DNA of 64,000 bases from Microvelia longipes. Its lineage: Eukaryota; Arthropoda; Insecta; Hemiptera; Veliidae. Below the pieces are notes generated by a model. That model searched no databases. It saw only the letters and a program-made list of their open reading frames with translations, and was not told the DNA's origin. Positions 11,785 through 24,059 of the stretch are shown here, one piece after another. The position numbers and the translations under genes were made by a program. The DNA is taken from assembly GCA_018340805.1 (NCBI GenBank), contig JACMZG010001913.1, positions 25,182,145 to 25,246,144 of the forward strand, given 5' to 3'. The first letter of the stretch is position 1. Each line of letters starts with the position of its first letter.

Positions 11785-12131
11785 TCATCAGCTTCTTCTC
11801 CTTGGTGGGGTGCCAGAAAAGTGAATCACCTTTAGAGGTAGAGTATATAGGGTATAGTGCTGGATTATATCGTACCCTTATCGTTTCATTTATTCGTTCA
11901 TTTCTTTTGTATACTCCTGGATCTACGCAGGTAAGTAAAACTGCTCCAAATATGACAACTGCTAAAATCTATTACGATGATTCTCATTTTTGGCAATTTG
12001 AGTCATAATATTAAATCAGATTCAACAGTCCCCTAAACCCTTTCATTTATGGTTTTGGCGGGATAGTCCCAATATTTTCACCTATGTCCCGCTCAAATTA
12101 TAAAAAATATAAAATGCAAAATGATACTAAC
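11785..12131. other. Flank of retroelement, no gene seen
   Basis: Short non-coding stretch. From about 12,010 it carries the first degenerate copy of the CAGCCCCCTAAACCC minisatellite found at 17.7 and 18.3 kb. Confidence 0.4.
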
Positions 12132-12227
12132 TAGATAATAGAATCTGGCCTCACTTTTCTCTTGATGTCTCTTTGAATGATTAGCTCGTCCACCAGTCAG
12201 TCTTTCAAAGGAACTGTGATCCTGCAT
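12132..12227 (-). other. Exon-like module 1
   Basis: On the minus strand a tract ending TTTCAG precedes an open 96-bp block (32 codons, MQDHSSFERLTGGRANHSK at its start), which is followed by GTTAGT. Similar blocks occur at 17,956-18,054 and 18,549-18,639 in the same orientation, each with the same downstream flank (ATTAATCA, then a GGGCAAAATA-like motif). I do not recognise the product. It may be a repeated exon of an unseen gene or a repeat unit that mimics one. Confidence 0.35.
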
Positions 12228-14689
12228 CTGAAAGAAAATTCAAACAATTAATCACAAGAAAGGGCAAAATAGCAAGCGATTTAAATAATGTTATTTTATT
12301 AATAGAAATAATAACGGTTTACTTCAATTTAGGCCATTAGGTGCCACAAGTTATTTTTAATAAAAAAAGTAAGTATAGAGATATAAAGAGTCCCCTTCCT
12401 TGACTAAGGAAATTATACCAGAAAATGATATTTTAATAGCCCCTTAAACCCTAATTTTCGGAAATTTTAGCCATAATATTATATCAGCTTTACAGTCCTC
12501 TAATCCCTAGTTCCTAATTTTGATAAGGTATTTGAGCAATGAAAAACCATAATATCCCATCCCTAATTTTTAGTATTCTCATCCAATGTACTGTCATAAC
12601 ATTATGGCTTTAACAGCCCCCTAAACCCTATTCCTAATTTTTTATTTTATTATTTTTTTTAAGAGTTGGTTAGTAAAATAAATAACAGGAAGTTAAAATA
12701 ACGGTCGATAAAAAAAATTCGATTAGGGTGTTATTTTTAATGTTTCTTTAAGTGCTGAACTAAACAACAATCCAATTTTTGCTTAATTTTTCGATATATA
12801 TCCACTGAGCAGAAGCGTCACAACTTATTATTTTTTTTCCAATCTTCAAAGAAAATTTGCCCAAGGGGGGGGGGGGCCCCCCCCTGGCTATCCCATGCCA
12901 AGGAGGGAAAGAAAGAGAATGGGAATTTAAAGGCAAAGGGCACACACACTGCATCTGCTTAGTCAGAATATAGTGAGACTTACTCTTAATAAAATAAGTT
13001 TAAGCAGATAAACATCATTACTCTAAAGATGATAAAGTAATTTATAAAATAACTAATTGTTCTTTAACTATTTCACTAGTAAATACAAAATAATTATAAA
13101 CTAATGATTTTAAAAGTAAGTCTAACTACAGTCCGTAAGCCTCCTCACCACGTCACGGTCAGATGCTTTAAAATAATATCAGTGAGATTTATATTTTTTT
13201 TACATTTACTTTGATTATAAATAAAAAATATGTGGAATAGAATAACGAGTGAGCCGGCTCCCCTTAAATACTAGTGAGAATTCCCAAAAATCGATGTTTA
13301 AAAAGAATAGAGTTTTCTTGATATTTTAACAATGTCTGTTGCCACTCTGTGACTGATAGAAGATTGTCAAATGTTATCATATTTTGTAAATAAACCTGCT
13401 GTGTTGTTTTATAAGTGTCCAAAGAAAAGAACATTTTATGTTTTTGTTATTTTTTTTTACAAATTTCTGTCACACAATTTAACTTTTATTAATGACAGGC
13501 AACATGACTATAATACTGATGACTTGATAACTTACTGATGAATTAAAAAAAATCTCTTGACTTTATTGCAAAGATTTGAAACGTGCGTTGGGAAATGTTG
13601 TGTTACTAGACTTACTTTTCAAAATTATTTATATTTTTCACTGATATTATTTCACTGTTTATTTAAAAATAGATAATTTTTTATAAGGTCATGTATAAAA
13701 CATGAGATTGTGTAAAAAATTATCCAGAATTAAACAAACACCTCTGAGGAGGTCCATTCACACCGCGATGATTAAATGGGGACTTTTTTTGAAAAAAAGT
13801 TTAATCATCGCTTACAATAAAAAGAACAAATAGTTGGTAAATATTTTTTACCAAGAATGTAGAGTAAAAATCTGATAAAAAATCTACTACCAATCTATTT
13901 ATACTTTTTATTCTCCATTCATCTCACAACATGGGATATTACACTTACACTCAACTATCATGAATTTACTATAGAACAAAATAATATTCAATAAACAGGG
14001 CAGTTAGGTATTAGTGATAATAATATTTATAATAAATATTTTTACCACTAAAACCAAATTAAATACAAAAGTCAGAATTATATCGAATAAAAAATGAACT
14101 AGTGAATTCTATATATTCAAGTCCTAGACATAAAAAATACCCAATATACCAATAACTAAAACATAATTCAAACATATTTAATGACAAATTTACTGTAATT
14201 AATTCTTTGATGTGCGATATGTAGAAATAAACTAACTCTAATAAAAAATATCTATTGTTATTTCTAATTTTCAAGACTCAACATTAAAAATAAAATATAA
14301 AATGCAAATAACCCAAGAAGAGAAATAAATGTTAATATTTAATCCTTTGATGTTAGTAACTAACTATTTTAAGTCATGAAAAATTTTAGTGATGAAGTCA
14401 TTCAACATTTTTATAAATTATTCGTGATTGATCCTAGGTGTCAATAATAATAAAATAAAGTACTGAAGTGTTTATCATAATAATCACCAATAATGCAAAA
14501 CAGGTTTTTTAATAACTTAATGACCTGTGTATCAGAAAAATGAATAACCCCTGGATACCTGCTAAAAAATAATTATGCCTCATAATAAGAAGCCCACTTA
14601 TCTTTTTCGGAAATTTAATCAATCTAACAGGATCCGTTTTAATATTTATGAAGAATGATCCGAAAACTGCCTTCCTTCAGGATACTTGT
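12228..14689. other. AT-rich region with decayed minisatellite and a G12C8 block
   Basis: No gene. Degenerate copies of the about 65-bp CCCCTAAACCC minisatellite occur at 12,435-12,640. A G-run followed directly by a C-run sits at about 12,866-12,886. A foldback (GCGATGATTAAA and its complement) lies at 13,768-13,812. The rest is featureless AT-rich DNA. Confidence 0.4.
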
Positions 14690-17000
14690 AGACTGAATTC
14701 AGCAACACTGCCCCCATACACAGACTCTCTCAACCCCCCAAAAAACACTGACTCTAATTCATACATTTTATAATATGCAAAGTCATTTCTAAATTTTCCT
14801 CTCGCTACACGAATCACAGACGCAGTTTCATCATAGTTATGTTTAAAGTTTTTCTGATAAATGCTTATCAAAACATATCTTAATTTTACTCTTAAGTTCT
14901 TGATACTATATGAATTACATGAGTCCAACAGAGATTTCTGTTTTCCCTATAACTTTTTGTAACAGTACTTTTGTCCTTAAAAGTTCTAAACCTAATTTAT
15001 TTGACAGAGATCGTCCCTTTGTTTATTTGATATCCTCAGATTCTTTTTATTTTTATTATAAGAGATTGTTCCATTCAATGGTATGATGTAATTGTTAATT
15101 TAATGTTTAATAATGAATGTCACCTTAATCAAACACTAAGTAATAAAAGAGAACTTGGCAATACCTTTTAAAACATGGATAGAAAATATAAAGTATATTA
15201 TAACCTAATAAAAATAAATTAAAGAATAAACAGTGGTATGATTTTGATTAAAAATTGATTCTACCCCCGAAAAAACACTGACTCTAACCCAAAACACTGA
15301 CTCTAACCCACAAACACTGACTCTAACCCAAAACACTGACTCTAACCCAAAACACTGACTCTAACCCAACAAAAAGTGGCGTCAGGATTCTTCTTCTCCC
15401 TGCTGCCTCAGCAGTTCCTCCTTGTAGACTGACTTCTCCAACTCTGCCCCCATGCACTGACTCTAATATCAAAACATATAATTTACCCCCAAAAAAGTTT
15501 AATAATAACACAGACACGCTTTTATCTAAAAAAATAACTATTACACATCTGGACATTATTTAAAGTAAAAATAAAACGTTAATCGTAAAAAGTAGGATGT
15601 CAATAAGCAACAAAGAATGAGAAAATAGTTATGTTACATAATGAAGACTTAAATAGTTATATTTTAATAAGATCTTGGTCCCTAGCCTACCTAACCAAAA
15701 TAACTAACTAACTAAACCTAACTGTGTGAGCTCCCGTCCCTAACTGACCTAGTCCCAACTGGTCCCTATCTATGCAAGCAAGCCTTAACCACCCCTCCCT
15801 ATGACTCTAACTGATTTAGATCTTATTAAAATATAACATTGAACTAAAAAATAATATAAAAACCAAAATAAAAAACATGGCAAGAATTATTTTATTATTC
15901 ATGTAGCTTGGCTGTGTTATAAATTTAGAAAATTGATTTTACCCCCTAAAACACTGACTCTAACCCAGAAACACTGACTCTAGCCCCAAAACACTGACTC
16001 TAACCCCAAAACACTGACTCTACCCCTCCCCCCACAACAAAGCCTGCTCTCGGCTGTCACATCATCAACCGGCTGCCACATCAACAACCCAGCCAACCCT
16101 GCAGCTACATCATCAACCCGGCTGCCACATCAACAACCCGGCTGCCCACATCAACAACCCGGCTGCCACAGCTACTTCTGCCCCCATACACTGACTCTAA
16201 CCACCCCGAAAACCCCAAAACCATTGTTATTCTTAATTACTTCATTAATACTGGGTATGATTTACTTCATATTTTTTACCCATGTCTTTCTGATTTTGCC
16301 AAGTTATCTTAAATATTTTTAGTATTCTTAGTAACATCCATTAAGAAATGTTAAAAATAAAAAGAACAAACATTGAAGTAAAGAAAAATCTTTGATAAGA
16401 AAAATAAAAACTGAATTTTAGGAATATAAACAATAGAGGAGAACTAAATAAAATAAATTAGTTTTAAAAATAACTTCAAAAGATAAAAATAGTGCTTACA
16501 AAATCTCAAGACAAAACAGATTCATGTTGAAATAATGTAAAACAGATAGCACAGGAATCATTAAAGGAAGTAAAGCAAGATAAATATGAGATTAAACATT
16601 TATCTAACTATAAACAGAAATAAAATGAACAACAGCTTACGTCTGCGGGACTCGTGAAGATTTAGAAACAATTTAGAAATCTTACATATTATTATAATGT
16701 AATAAAAAGTGATTCTACCCCGCAAACACTGACTCTAACCCACAAACACTGACTCTACCCCAAAAACACTGACTCTATCCCCAAAAACACTGACTCTAAC
16801 CCCAAAACACTGATTTTACCCCTCCCCCCACAACAAAGCCTGCTCTCGGCTGCCACATCATCAACCCGGCTGCCACATCAACAACCCGGCTGCCACATCA
16901 ACAACCCAGCCAACCCTGCAGCTACATCATCAACACCGGCTGCCACATCAACAACCCGGCTGCCACTTCATCAACCCTGCTGCATTCACCCTCTCAGGTG
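14690..17000. repeat. Interspersed minisatellite clusters (AACACTGACTCTAACCC and CGGCTGCCACATCAACAACC)
   Basis: A 17-20 bp unit, AACACTGACTCTAACCC, is reiterated at about 15,266-15,372, 15,945-16,025 and 16,715-16,815, with single copies near 14,745, 15,455 and 16,187. A second unit of about 20 bp, CGGCTGCCACATCAACAACC, forms arrays at about 16,055-16,170 and 16,845-16,985. Both arrays occur in the same order twice (15.9-16.2 and 16.7-17.0 kb), so a larger segment of about 780 bp seems duplicated. The small ORFs here are artefacts of the array. Confidence 0.75.
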
Positions 17001-17659
17001 TAAATATTAAAACAACTCTACATATCATGATAAGGACCATAATATGAGGAGTGATCCGTTGTTAGATTGAAAAAGATTATGAAGAAGTAAGAAAAGGCCC
17101 CTTACCAACGGTCTTGGGTGCAGTTCATCTCAGTTAAAGATGAAGGCTACGCAGTTTTTTTAATACAAAGGAGAATAAGTCAAAAACTATTAGGCACGAT
17201 TAATGAGAATCATAGTAAACTTATACTAAATATTATTATCAGAGACACGGTAATTCAGATCAACCATAAAAATTTTAAAATTTTAAACAATTTTGTAAAA
17301 ATTTCTTGAATTAAAAAAGTATCATTAATAACATCGGGTTAAATTAAAAGATCTACCCTCTCCCTATAATCAGTTAATTATATTTTAGATTTCATTTGCA
17401 ATCTGAGTTCTTGTTAGGAAAATTAGAATATCGACAGATAAATTCAAAAGAATAACTGAAATACCTACAAATAGTACATGAAAAATTTAAAAACTTACAT
17501 TTGTAATCAAAGACATTTTAATAATGATTTAGTCTGAGTTCTTGAGTAAAAACCTGAATATTAATCAGAAGCATTTAACGTGAAATTGCTACTTGATATA
17601 GTTCTGACTTTTATATTTAATTAATACTTAATAACTACTCACACTCGCAAAACCCCATT
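17001..17659. other. AT-rich, nothing recognised
   Basis: No coding signal; one 63-codon ORF of no coding character. Confidence 0.4.
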
Positions 17660-17905
17660 GCCAAATATTTGGCCATTTAGGCCACATCAGCTTCAACAGC
17701 CCCTAAACCCTATTCCCTAATTTTGGCAATTTGAGCCTTATAACATCAGCTTCAACAGCCCCCTAAACCTATTCCTAATTTTTGGCAATTTGAGCCATAA
17801 ATTACACCACATTCAGCAGCCCCCTAAACCCCGTTCCTTAATTTTTGGCAATTTCAGCCATAATATTAAATCAGCTTCAACAGCCCCCTAAACCCCATAT
17901 TCCCT
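17660..17905. repeat. Minisatellite, about 65-bp unit, about 4 copies
   Basis: Each unit carries CAGCTTCAACAGCCCC, CTAAACCC and GGCAATTTGAGCC. Copies differ by small indels. The same unit recurs at about 18,300-18,490 and, more decayed, at 12.0-12.6 kb, each time beside an exon-like module. Confidence 0.8.
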
Positions 17906-17955
17906 AGCCCCAATAATAAGTAAGTAAGTATAACATTAAATATAAAATGATACTT

Positions 17956-18054
17956 AGAAAAAATAGATGACAGAACTCGGGCTGACTTCTCCCTCCATGT
18001 TTTTTCCGAATTCATCTGATCTACTGGTCTTCCAAAGCTTCAAAGACCCAGCGT
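17956..18054 (-). other. Exon-like module 2 (decayed)
   Basis: A minus-strand block preceded by TATCTTCCAG, aligned with modules 1 and 3 by its flanks (ATGATACTTA on one side, ATTAATCG on the other). Its frame has a stop and the donor position reads AAGTATC instead of GT, so this copy is dead. Confidence 0.3.
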
Positions 18055-18299
18055 CTGGAAGATAAAATTAAACAATTAATCGCTCGATGAGGCGAAATAA
18101 CTTTTTGTTTGAAAGAATCCAATAAATATTCTTATATAATATAATTTATTAAAAAAACAACTTTAACTTAGATATTTTTGTTAATTTAACCACAAGTTAT
18201 TTTGCCTGCATCAAGCGTTTTCTGAAATAGCGAACAAGAAAATTAAAAATAAAATATAGGAATTTTGGCCATACATTAAAATATTAAAAAATATCCCTT

Positions 18300-18490
18300 T
18301 ACCCCCATTCCCTAATTATTGTTTAGCCATATTTCATCAGCTTCAACAGCCCCCTAAACCCAATTCCCTTATATTGTCAATTTAAGCCATATTTAATCAG
18401 CTTCATCAGCCCCCTAAACCCAATTCCCTAATTATTTATCATTCTAAGCCACATATCATCAGCTTTGACTGCCCCCTTAACCACCCCATT
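18300..18490. repeat. Minisatellite, about 65-bp unit, about 3 copies
   Basis: Same unit as at 17,660-17,905 (TCAGCTTCAACAGCCCCCT). It sits between exon-like modules 2 and 3. Confidence 0.75.
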
Positions 18491-18548
18491 CTTAGAATAT
18501 TTGTTTTATTGTTATAATAACACAATAAATAAAGAAAAATGATACTCA

Positions 18549-18639
18549 TTAGATACAGATTTGACTCATTTGTTTCTTCAAATAATCTTCTCGTTTCTTC
18601 CAAAGCTTTGAAGTCATATAAAGAAAGATCTTCCAGCAT
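18549..18639 (-). other. Exon-like module 3
   Basis: On the minus strand ATATCTTTCAG precedes an open block beginning MLEDLSLYDFKALEETRR. It is acidic and helix-prone, and the frame stays open beyond the place where modules 1 and 2 end. The flanks match the other two modules. The product is not recognised. Confidence 0.35.
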
Positions 18640-20675
18640 CTGAAAGATATAAAAGAAACTATTAATCACCAGATGGGGCAAAATAACAAGTGGTTTTTTA
18701 AATGACCCCCAAAAAAATTTGCAATATCTTTTTTCCAATTAAAGAGAAATTACTATGAAATTAGTCGGTCATTTACAACCACAAGTTATTTTGCCCCATC
18801 TGGTGTTTTTCTGAAGAAGCAAAGAAGGCAAAATTTATTTTTCTTCTTATCCATACAAGTAATTTACAGCGTGGCCATTGTAAATTACTTGTACGTACAG
18901 TTTTACTGTGGCCAAAAAAACTAATTTGAAGAAAAATAAATTTAACATAAGAATAACAAATAAGCACTGTTTTATAGTGCTCCATGGAGTTATTCTTATA
19001 AAGAATTGGTTAGTAAAGTAAAAATACAAAAATAACATGCTTATTGTATTAATTGGTTTTAACAATTTTATTACTTTCTAATAAAATTGTTAAAAACCAA
19101 TTCCTAATGTGTGGGGTGTAGGGTTAGTAGTGTTGTATTCATCCATACATGCATTATAAGACTTCAATCAACTATCAAACTTATATCTTCCTTAGTTAAG
19201 GACCTCGGAATATCAATATTAAAGACTAATTTTTAAAGACCTCGGGACGATTGCTTCAGCAAGCGCCTGCCTTTAAAATATTAGAACTTAAAATTGATAT
19301 TTGCCTTAAACTATGGAGAAATTTGTTTAATGTCAAATGAAATCCTATTGATAAAAAAGCATAAAAATAATATCGAATTATATCAGATATTATTGGTTGC
19401 TTATTCATCAAATATAAGACTTAAGGTTCAGCACATTTTATAGAAAGTACCTGAAAATGGACCTAAACCCCCCACCCTAAAACTGGGGCCAACACACCAT
19501 GTGTTCTGACCATATATAAAATCCACAAATCATCTTCCTACCTAACCCTACCCGGGAACCAATGGTATATTACCATCGCCCAATGGTTCAATTTACGGCT
19601 GACATGTCGATGAAGTGTGGATATATAAGGAGATAAATGAGTCATAACCCTGAGTCCCTAACCTACCCGCCGCGCCTAACCATGAAATAATATTTCGGCT
19701 TAAACAACGGGTCATGAAACAAGTATCTCCTAATAAAAAGTGTATGGGTGCCTGATCAGAAGGTTTTTATAATGCTTATAAAGTATATGCGATTTTATTA
19801 GAAAAATAACGAAGCACGAAGTTAGTAACTTTTTATCAGTTACTACAGTGAAATTAGACATTTGACTTAAAACCGGAAACATTCTGAACAAGCCAATGGG
19901 TTAGTTTGTTTCATAAATAATGTATAGTGTTTAAAAGAAATAAAACTAGCCAAAATAGAAAGTGTACATATTTAATTTTTTCATCTAACTAGTTTAACTA
20001 AACAATTTGAAATTTATAAATATGTATAAAAATTACAAAAACAGTTAAAAGCTACAAAATTTTAACAGATATCAGCGCTAGCGATGACCACTGCGACAAC
20101 AGCCTAGTTCAAAGACTGTCGTACCAAAATAAACAACAATGTTACCAAAAATATCATAAGAGACGTATGCTTCGGTCGGGGCTATAGGCAGTTACAATCA
20201 CTACGTCACTCCCACAGCCCCACAAAAGCGTGACTGCAGTATTTATGCTAACATTGTGTCTAAGTCAGCCCACAATCCCAAACCAGGCAAATCCCCGACA
20301 GTGATCACCTATAGATAATATCCATACTACAATGTGCTGATGTGTTTTATAATACATAACGAACCAATCGGCGTCCTCTTGAAGATCTTGTAGGCCTAGG
20401 CAGGGTCCGATAAAACCAAGACTGAAAGGTTAGTGTCAATTGGTTAGATCGGAACCCTGATTACTTATCTTTAAAACTGAAACGGCGATCCCACGGAGGA
20501 AGCTCTCCAGCGAAGGTTGACACAGATAAAGCGAACGAAACAGGAGCAAAATCCGATCCTGCGAAAAAAAAATCTCTGTTAAATATGAAAGTAAATAACT
20601 AACATTTATTAAGGTTAGACAAGAGGTAAATGAAAACTTACTTCACACTCCTATCTTTAATACCTATATATGCAC
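18640..20675. other. Intergenic, no gene seen
   Basis: Two foldbacks: 18,855-18,893 (ACAAGTAATTTACA and its complement) and 19,055-19,103 (ATTGGTTTTAACAATTTTAT and its complement). The stretch 19,450-20,560 is of more balanced composition and free of obvious repeats, but no ORF or spliced exon could be supported. Confidence 0.4.
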
Positions 20676-20679
20676 ATAT

Positions 20680-20760
<81 letters not shown>
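20676..20760. repeat. (TA)n microsatellite
   Basis: Nearly pure TA dinucleotides, about 80 bp, directly abutting the left end of the palindromic element that follows. It may have grown from the element's TA target. Confidence 0.95.
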
Positions 20761-20761
<1 letters not shown>

Positions 20762-20764
<3 letters not shown>

Positions 20765-22007
20765 GGTGTTTCACATAAAGTGTCCCCAGAAAAGGAGGTG
20801 ATAGTACTCCTCAAAAGGAACAAAAAATGTCCTATAATATAAACCTTGATCTCCAACCGTTTTCCCACAAGGTCTAATTTAATATTTCAAAAAAATATTT
20901 GACCTCACATCATAAAATTGTTAATAGGGGTTTAACTATTCAAGCTAGAAAGGCGAAATTGGTATCATTAGAAAGCTGAGTAAATTTCCTAAAGGACTAA
21001 CTACTAACTATGTTAAATATTTTGGAACTACTGCCCAAAGTTTTGCATGAAACATGATTTTTTAAAAAAATGAATTTTATGGAATTTTTGTAGTAGGGCA
21101 TTAGAGGAAAGTAAGAGAATGAGCAAAAGTTCAGCCAAGAACGGAAAAAACTTCTCATATGACTACCCTTTAAGAAAAAATTAAATAATTTTATACATTC
21201 AATAGTCAAAAATGTAAGCTATTGTTGCTAGAAGTTGCAAAAACTGATCATTTTTGTCGTATAAAAGTGAAAATAATGTGTTTATTTATTATTAAATTAT
21301 TTTCGAAAATAAAATATTTTGTTAAAAAAAATAAAATATTTTATTTCGAAAATAATTTATAATACGATTTTTAGACTCTAGAAGGTAAAATAAACCTATT
21401 TATCCTTACACATTTTTCTCTAAAACCACTCTTTGTCTTGCTTTTGAGATTTTTAATATTATTTTATGTACCATGTAATTAACATTGTAGACATATGCAA
21501 AAAATGCAACAAAATATCAGTTTTTCGAAACTTCTCGAAAAGAATGGCTTAAAATTTTAAACTATTGAATGTATAAAATTATTTAATTTTTCTTAAAGGG
21601 TAGTCATATGAGAAGTTTTTTTTCCGTTCTGGCTGAACTTTTGCTCATTCTCTTTACTTCCTCTAATGCCCTACTACAAAAATTCCATAAAATTCATTTT
21701 TTAAAAAAAATCATGTTTCATGCAAAAGTTTGGGCAGTAGTTCCAAAATATTTGACATAGTTAGTAGTTAGTCCTTTAGGAAATTTACTCAGCTTTCTAA
21801 TATACCAATTTCGCCTTTCTAGCTTGAATAGTTAAACCCCTATTAACAATTTTATGATGTGAGGTCAAATATTTTTTTGAAATATTAAATTTGACCTGTG
21901 GGAAAACGGTTGGAGATCAAGGTTTATATTATATAGGACATTTTTTGTTCCTTTTGAGGAGTACTATCACCTCCTTTTCTGGTGGACACTTTATATGAAA
22001 CACCCTG
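20762..22007. mobile_element. 1,246-bp palindromic TIR element (CAGGGTGTTTC ends, TA target)
   Basis: The two halves are long inverted repeats of about 470 bp with small differences. The left end is CAGGGTGTTTCACATAAAG and the right end its complement, and both are flanked by TA. The centre (about 21,280-21,360) is a further A/T-rich hairpin (TTTCGAAAATAAAATATTTT). There is no coding capacity. TIR sequence and TA flank fit a non-autonomous Tc1/mariner-like or related element. Its structure is unusual because almost the whole element folds back. Confidence 0.85.
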
Positions 22008-22357
22008 TATATAAAACAGACTAGGAGAGTTATAGGACTTATTAGAGTTATAGGATACAAGGGTTCTTACCATTGCTTGGGGGCTTGGTACCATAACGAT
22101 ATGCTGGTGACAAAGAGATATTATATATATTATTATTCTCATTTGGCATAGAGATATTTTTAGGAAGATAAAGCCCTATAGATTAAAATTTTAAAACATC
22201 GAAAAGTAACCTGACCACTTCGATTATAAATAGAATCAAATAATCAGTACAAAAATAGAATAAATTGTATATAAATAATAAATAATGAAATCTTTATTAT
22301 TTTTAAGACCCTTTTTGGGTATACATTCTTCATTACATATTACAATACAAGATATTA

Positions 22358-22432
<75 letters not shown>
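22008..22432. other. Short intergenic with (TA)n at 22,364-22,432
   Basis: At 22,146-22,260 lies a partial copy of the CATAGAGATAT family (AAACATCGAAAAGTAACCTGACC, AATCAAATAATCAGTACAAAA). A (TA)n microsatellite follows at 22,364-22,432. Confidence 0.6.
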
Positions 22433-22434
<2 letters not shown>

Positions 22435-22704
22435 TAGAGGGGACATAGCCTATTCTAAATACATTGAAGGCCTAAAACATCGTTTCTGGGGCTCTCAGGT
22501 CTCTGTGTAACCTCATTAAACCTCCTTAAAGAGTGAGTTTAGGTATAATAAATCAATTGTTTTAGGCTTTCCGCACATGTTTGTAGTTTGATTTTCTATT
22601 TTACCGTACTTCTACTGACTATTTGATTATGGTTTTAGCGCAGGTAGTATAATATTTGTTCCAAATTTAACCATTAGGGCCCCTCTAGTAATAATATCTC
22701 TATG
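22433..22704. mobile_element. CATAGAGATAT-family MITE, copy 1
   Basis: Starts ACTAGAGGGGACATAGCC next to a TA microsatellite and ends GGGCCCCTCTAGTAATAATATCTCTATG. The interior (GGCTCTCAGGTCTCTGTGTAACC) recurs in the copies at 22,730, 24,060 and 25,913. Confidence 0.65.
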
Positions 22705-22729
22705 GGTTATTACGTATATTAATCGTAGG

Positions 22730-23030
22730 CATAAAGATATATTACTAGAGGAGCCTCATTGTTGAATTTTGAAACATCGAAAAAATAACCTGACCCATCT
22801 TCTCTTATAAATATAATCAAATAATCAGTACAAAATTACAGTAACTTTATAGTAAAACGTTAAAAATACAAATCATAACACAAACAATGTGCGGGAAACC
22901 GAAATATATGTAATTATTGTAACCTTAACTCTCTGAAAGGAGGTTTCAATGAGGTTACACAGAGCACCAAAAATATGTCTCAGGCCTCTCAATGTATTGA
23001 GATAGGCTATGCCCCCCATGATCGTAGGTT
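22730..23030. mobile_element. CATAGAGATAT-family MITE, copy 2 (inverted to copy 1)
   Basis: Begins CATAAAGATATATTACTAGAG and runs in the opposite orientation to copy 1 (AATGAGGTTACACAGAG is the reverse complement of the shared interior), ending near GGCATAGCC in reverse complement. The two copies form an inverted pair 25 bp apart. Confidence 0.65.
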
Positions 23031-24059
23031 AATAGGTTACATTATAATAATGGGAAGAGGTATAGGTATAGTAATAGTTATAAGTAATAATAATATGGGT
23101 TGTAATAGGTTACGTTACAGCAATAGTTATTGGTTACAGGAATAATTAGAATAGTAATAAGTTAAGTATTAGTACCAATACGTATAGAGCTAACATTGTT
23201 GGATATTAGTATTAATAGTCGTAATATTTAAAGAAGTTATATTAGTAATTTATAGCAACATGCAAATAGAACAATTATAAAGAAAATAGAAATATTCAAA
23301 ATGGCTAAAGAAAGTAAAATATATCCAACTCATATTACGATCTATTAACTAGTAGTTAATAGATGTATTAATTATTATGTATTTATTATATTATTAATTT
23401 CTAGTATTAACTAGAAATGTAGTTAAGTAATTAATTAATTAAAGTTATATAGATTAAAACGAATAATAAATATCCACTTTACTTCACTTCATCGGACATT
23501 CCGCTCTGCATGAAGGCTGAAGGCCGACTGACGAGTGTCGACCCTGCCCTCCTTTTATATCCTACGGTTGGCCTCCGCCATCTTGGAATTACGTAACAAA
23601 ATAATTTATGAAATATTCTATTTTATTTAATGATAAAATTTATTGATAATTATTTAGTAATATATTTTTACAATTAATTTTCATAATTATAATATTCTTT
23701 AAATATTAGACCAAAAACTAAAAAAAAATATGGATTCATCTAATTGATTAATGCGATGTATTTTTATGAAAATTTTCTAAATTATGCTTAAAAACATAAG
23801 AATAATAATACTTTTTATTTTTTTTATTAAATATTTATTTTGAAATTAATGATTTTTTTATAGAAATTTGTCCGTTTATACCTCGAGCTAAGTAACCTCC
23901 ATCTTAAATTGAATTATATAATCAACACGACATCAACATCAATACGACAAAAAGATTTGTTAAATTAAAAATCAATTTATATTTAATTATCGGTGACTAT
24001 TTAAATTATTAGAATTAATTTTTAATGTAACGTAATATTTAATAAATTTTCTTTATGGG
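23031..24059. other. AT-rich intergenic, no gene seen
   Basis: 23,030-23,260 is simple-sequence-like (AATAGTTATAAGTAATAATA). A GC-richer island of about 110 bp (23,470-23,580) lies inside AT-rich DNA with no ORF or splice structure that I can support. Confidence 0.4.

Noticed and set aside
15266..16815. Telomere-like repeats because of repeated CTAACCC
   Set aside because: The unit is 17-20 bp (AACACTGACTCTAACCC), not TTAGG or TTAGGG, and is part of an interstitial minisatellite.
14690..17000. CRISPR-like array from regularly spaced short repeats
   Set aside because: Repeats are adjacent with no unique spacers, unit length varies, and the context is animal nuclear DNA.
20630..20868. ORFs rich in alternating Tyr/Ile (YIYIYI) on both strands
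   Set aside because: They are translations of the (TA)n microsatellite.
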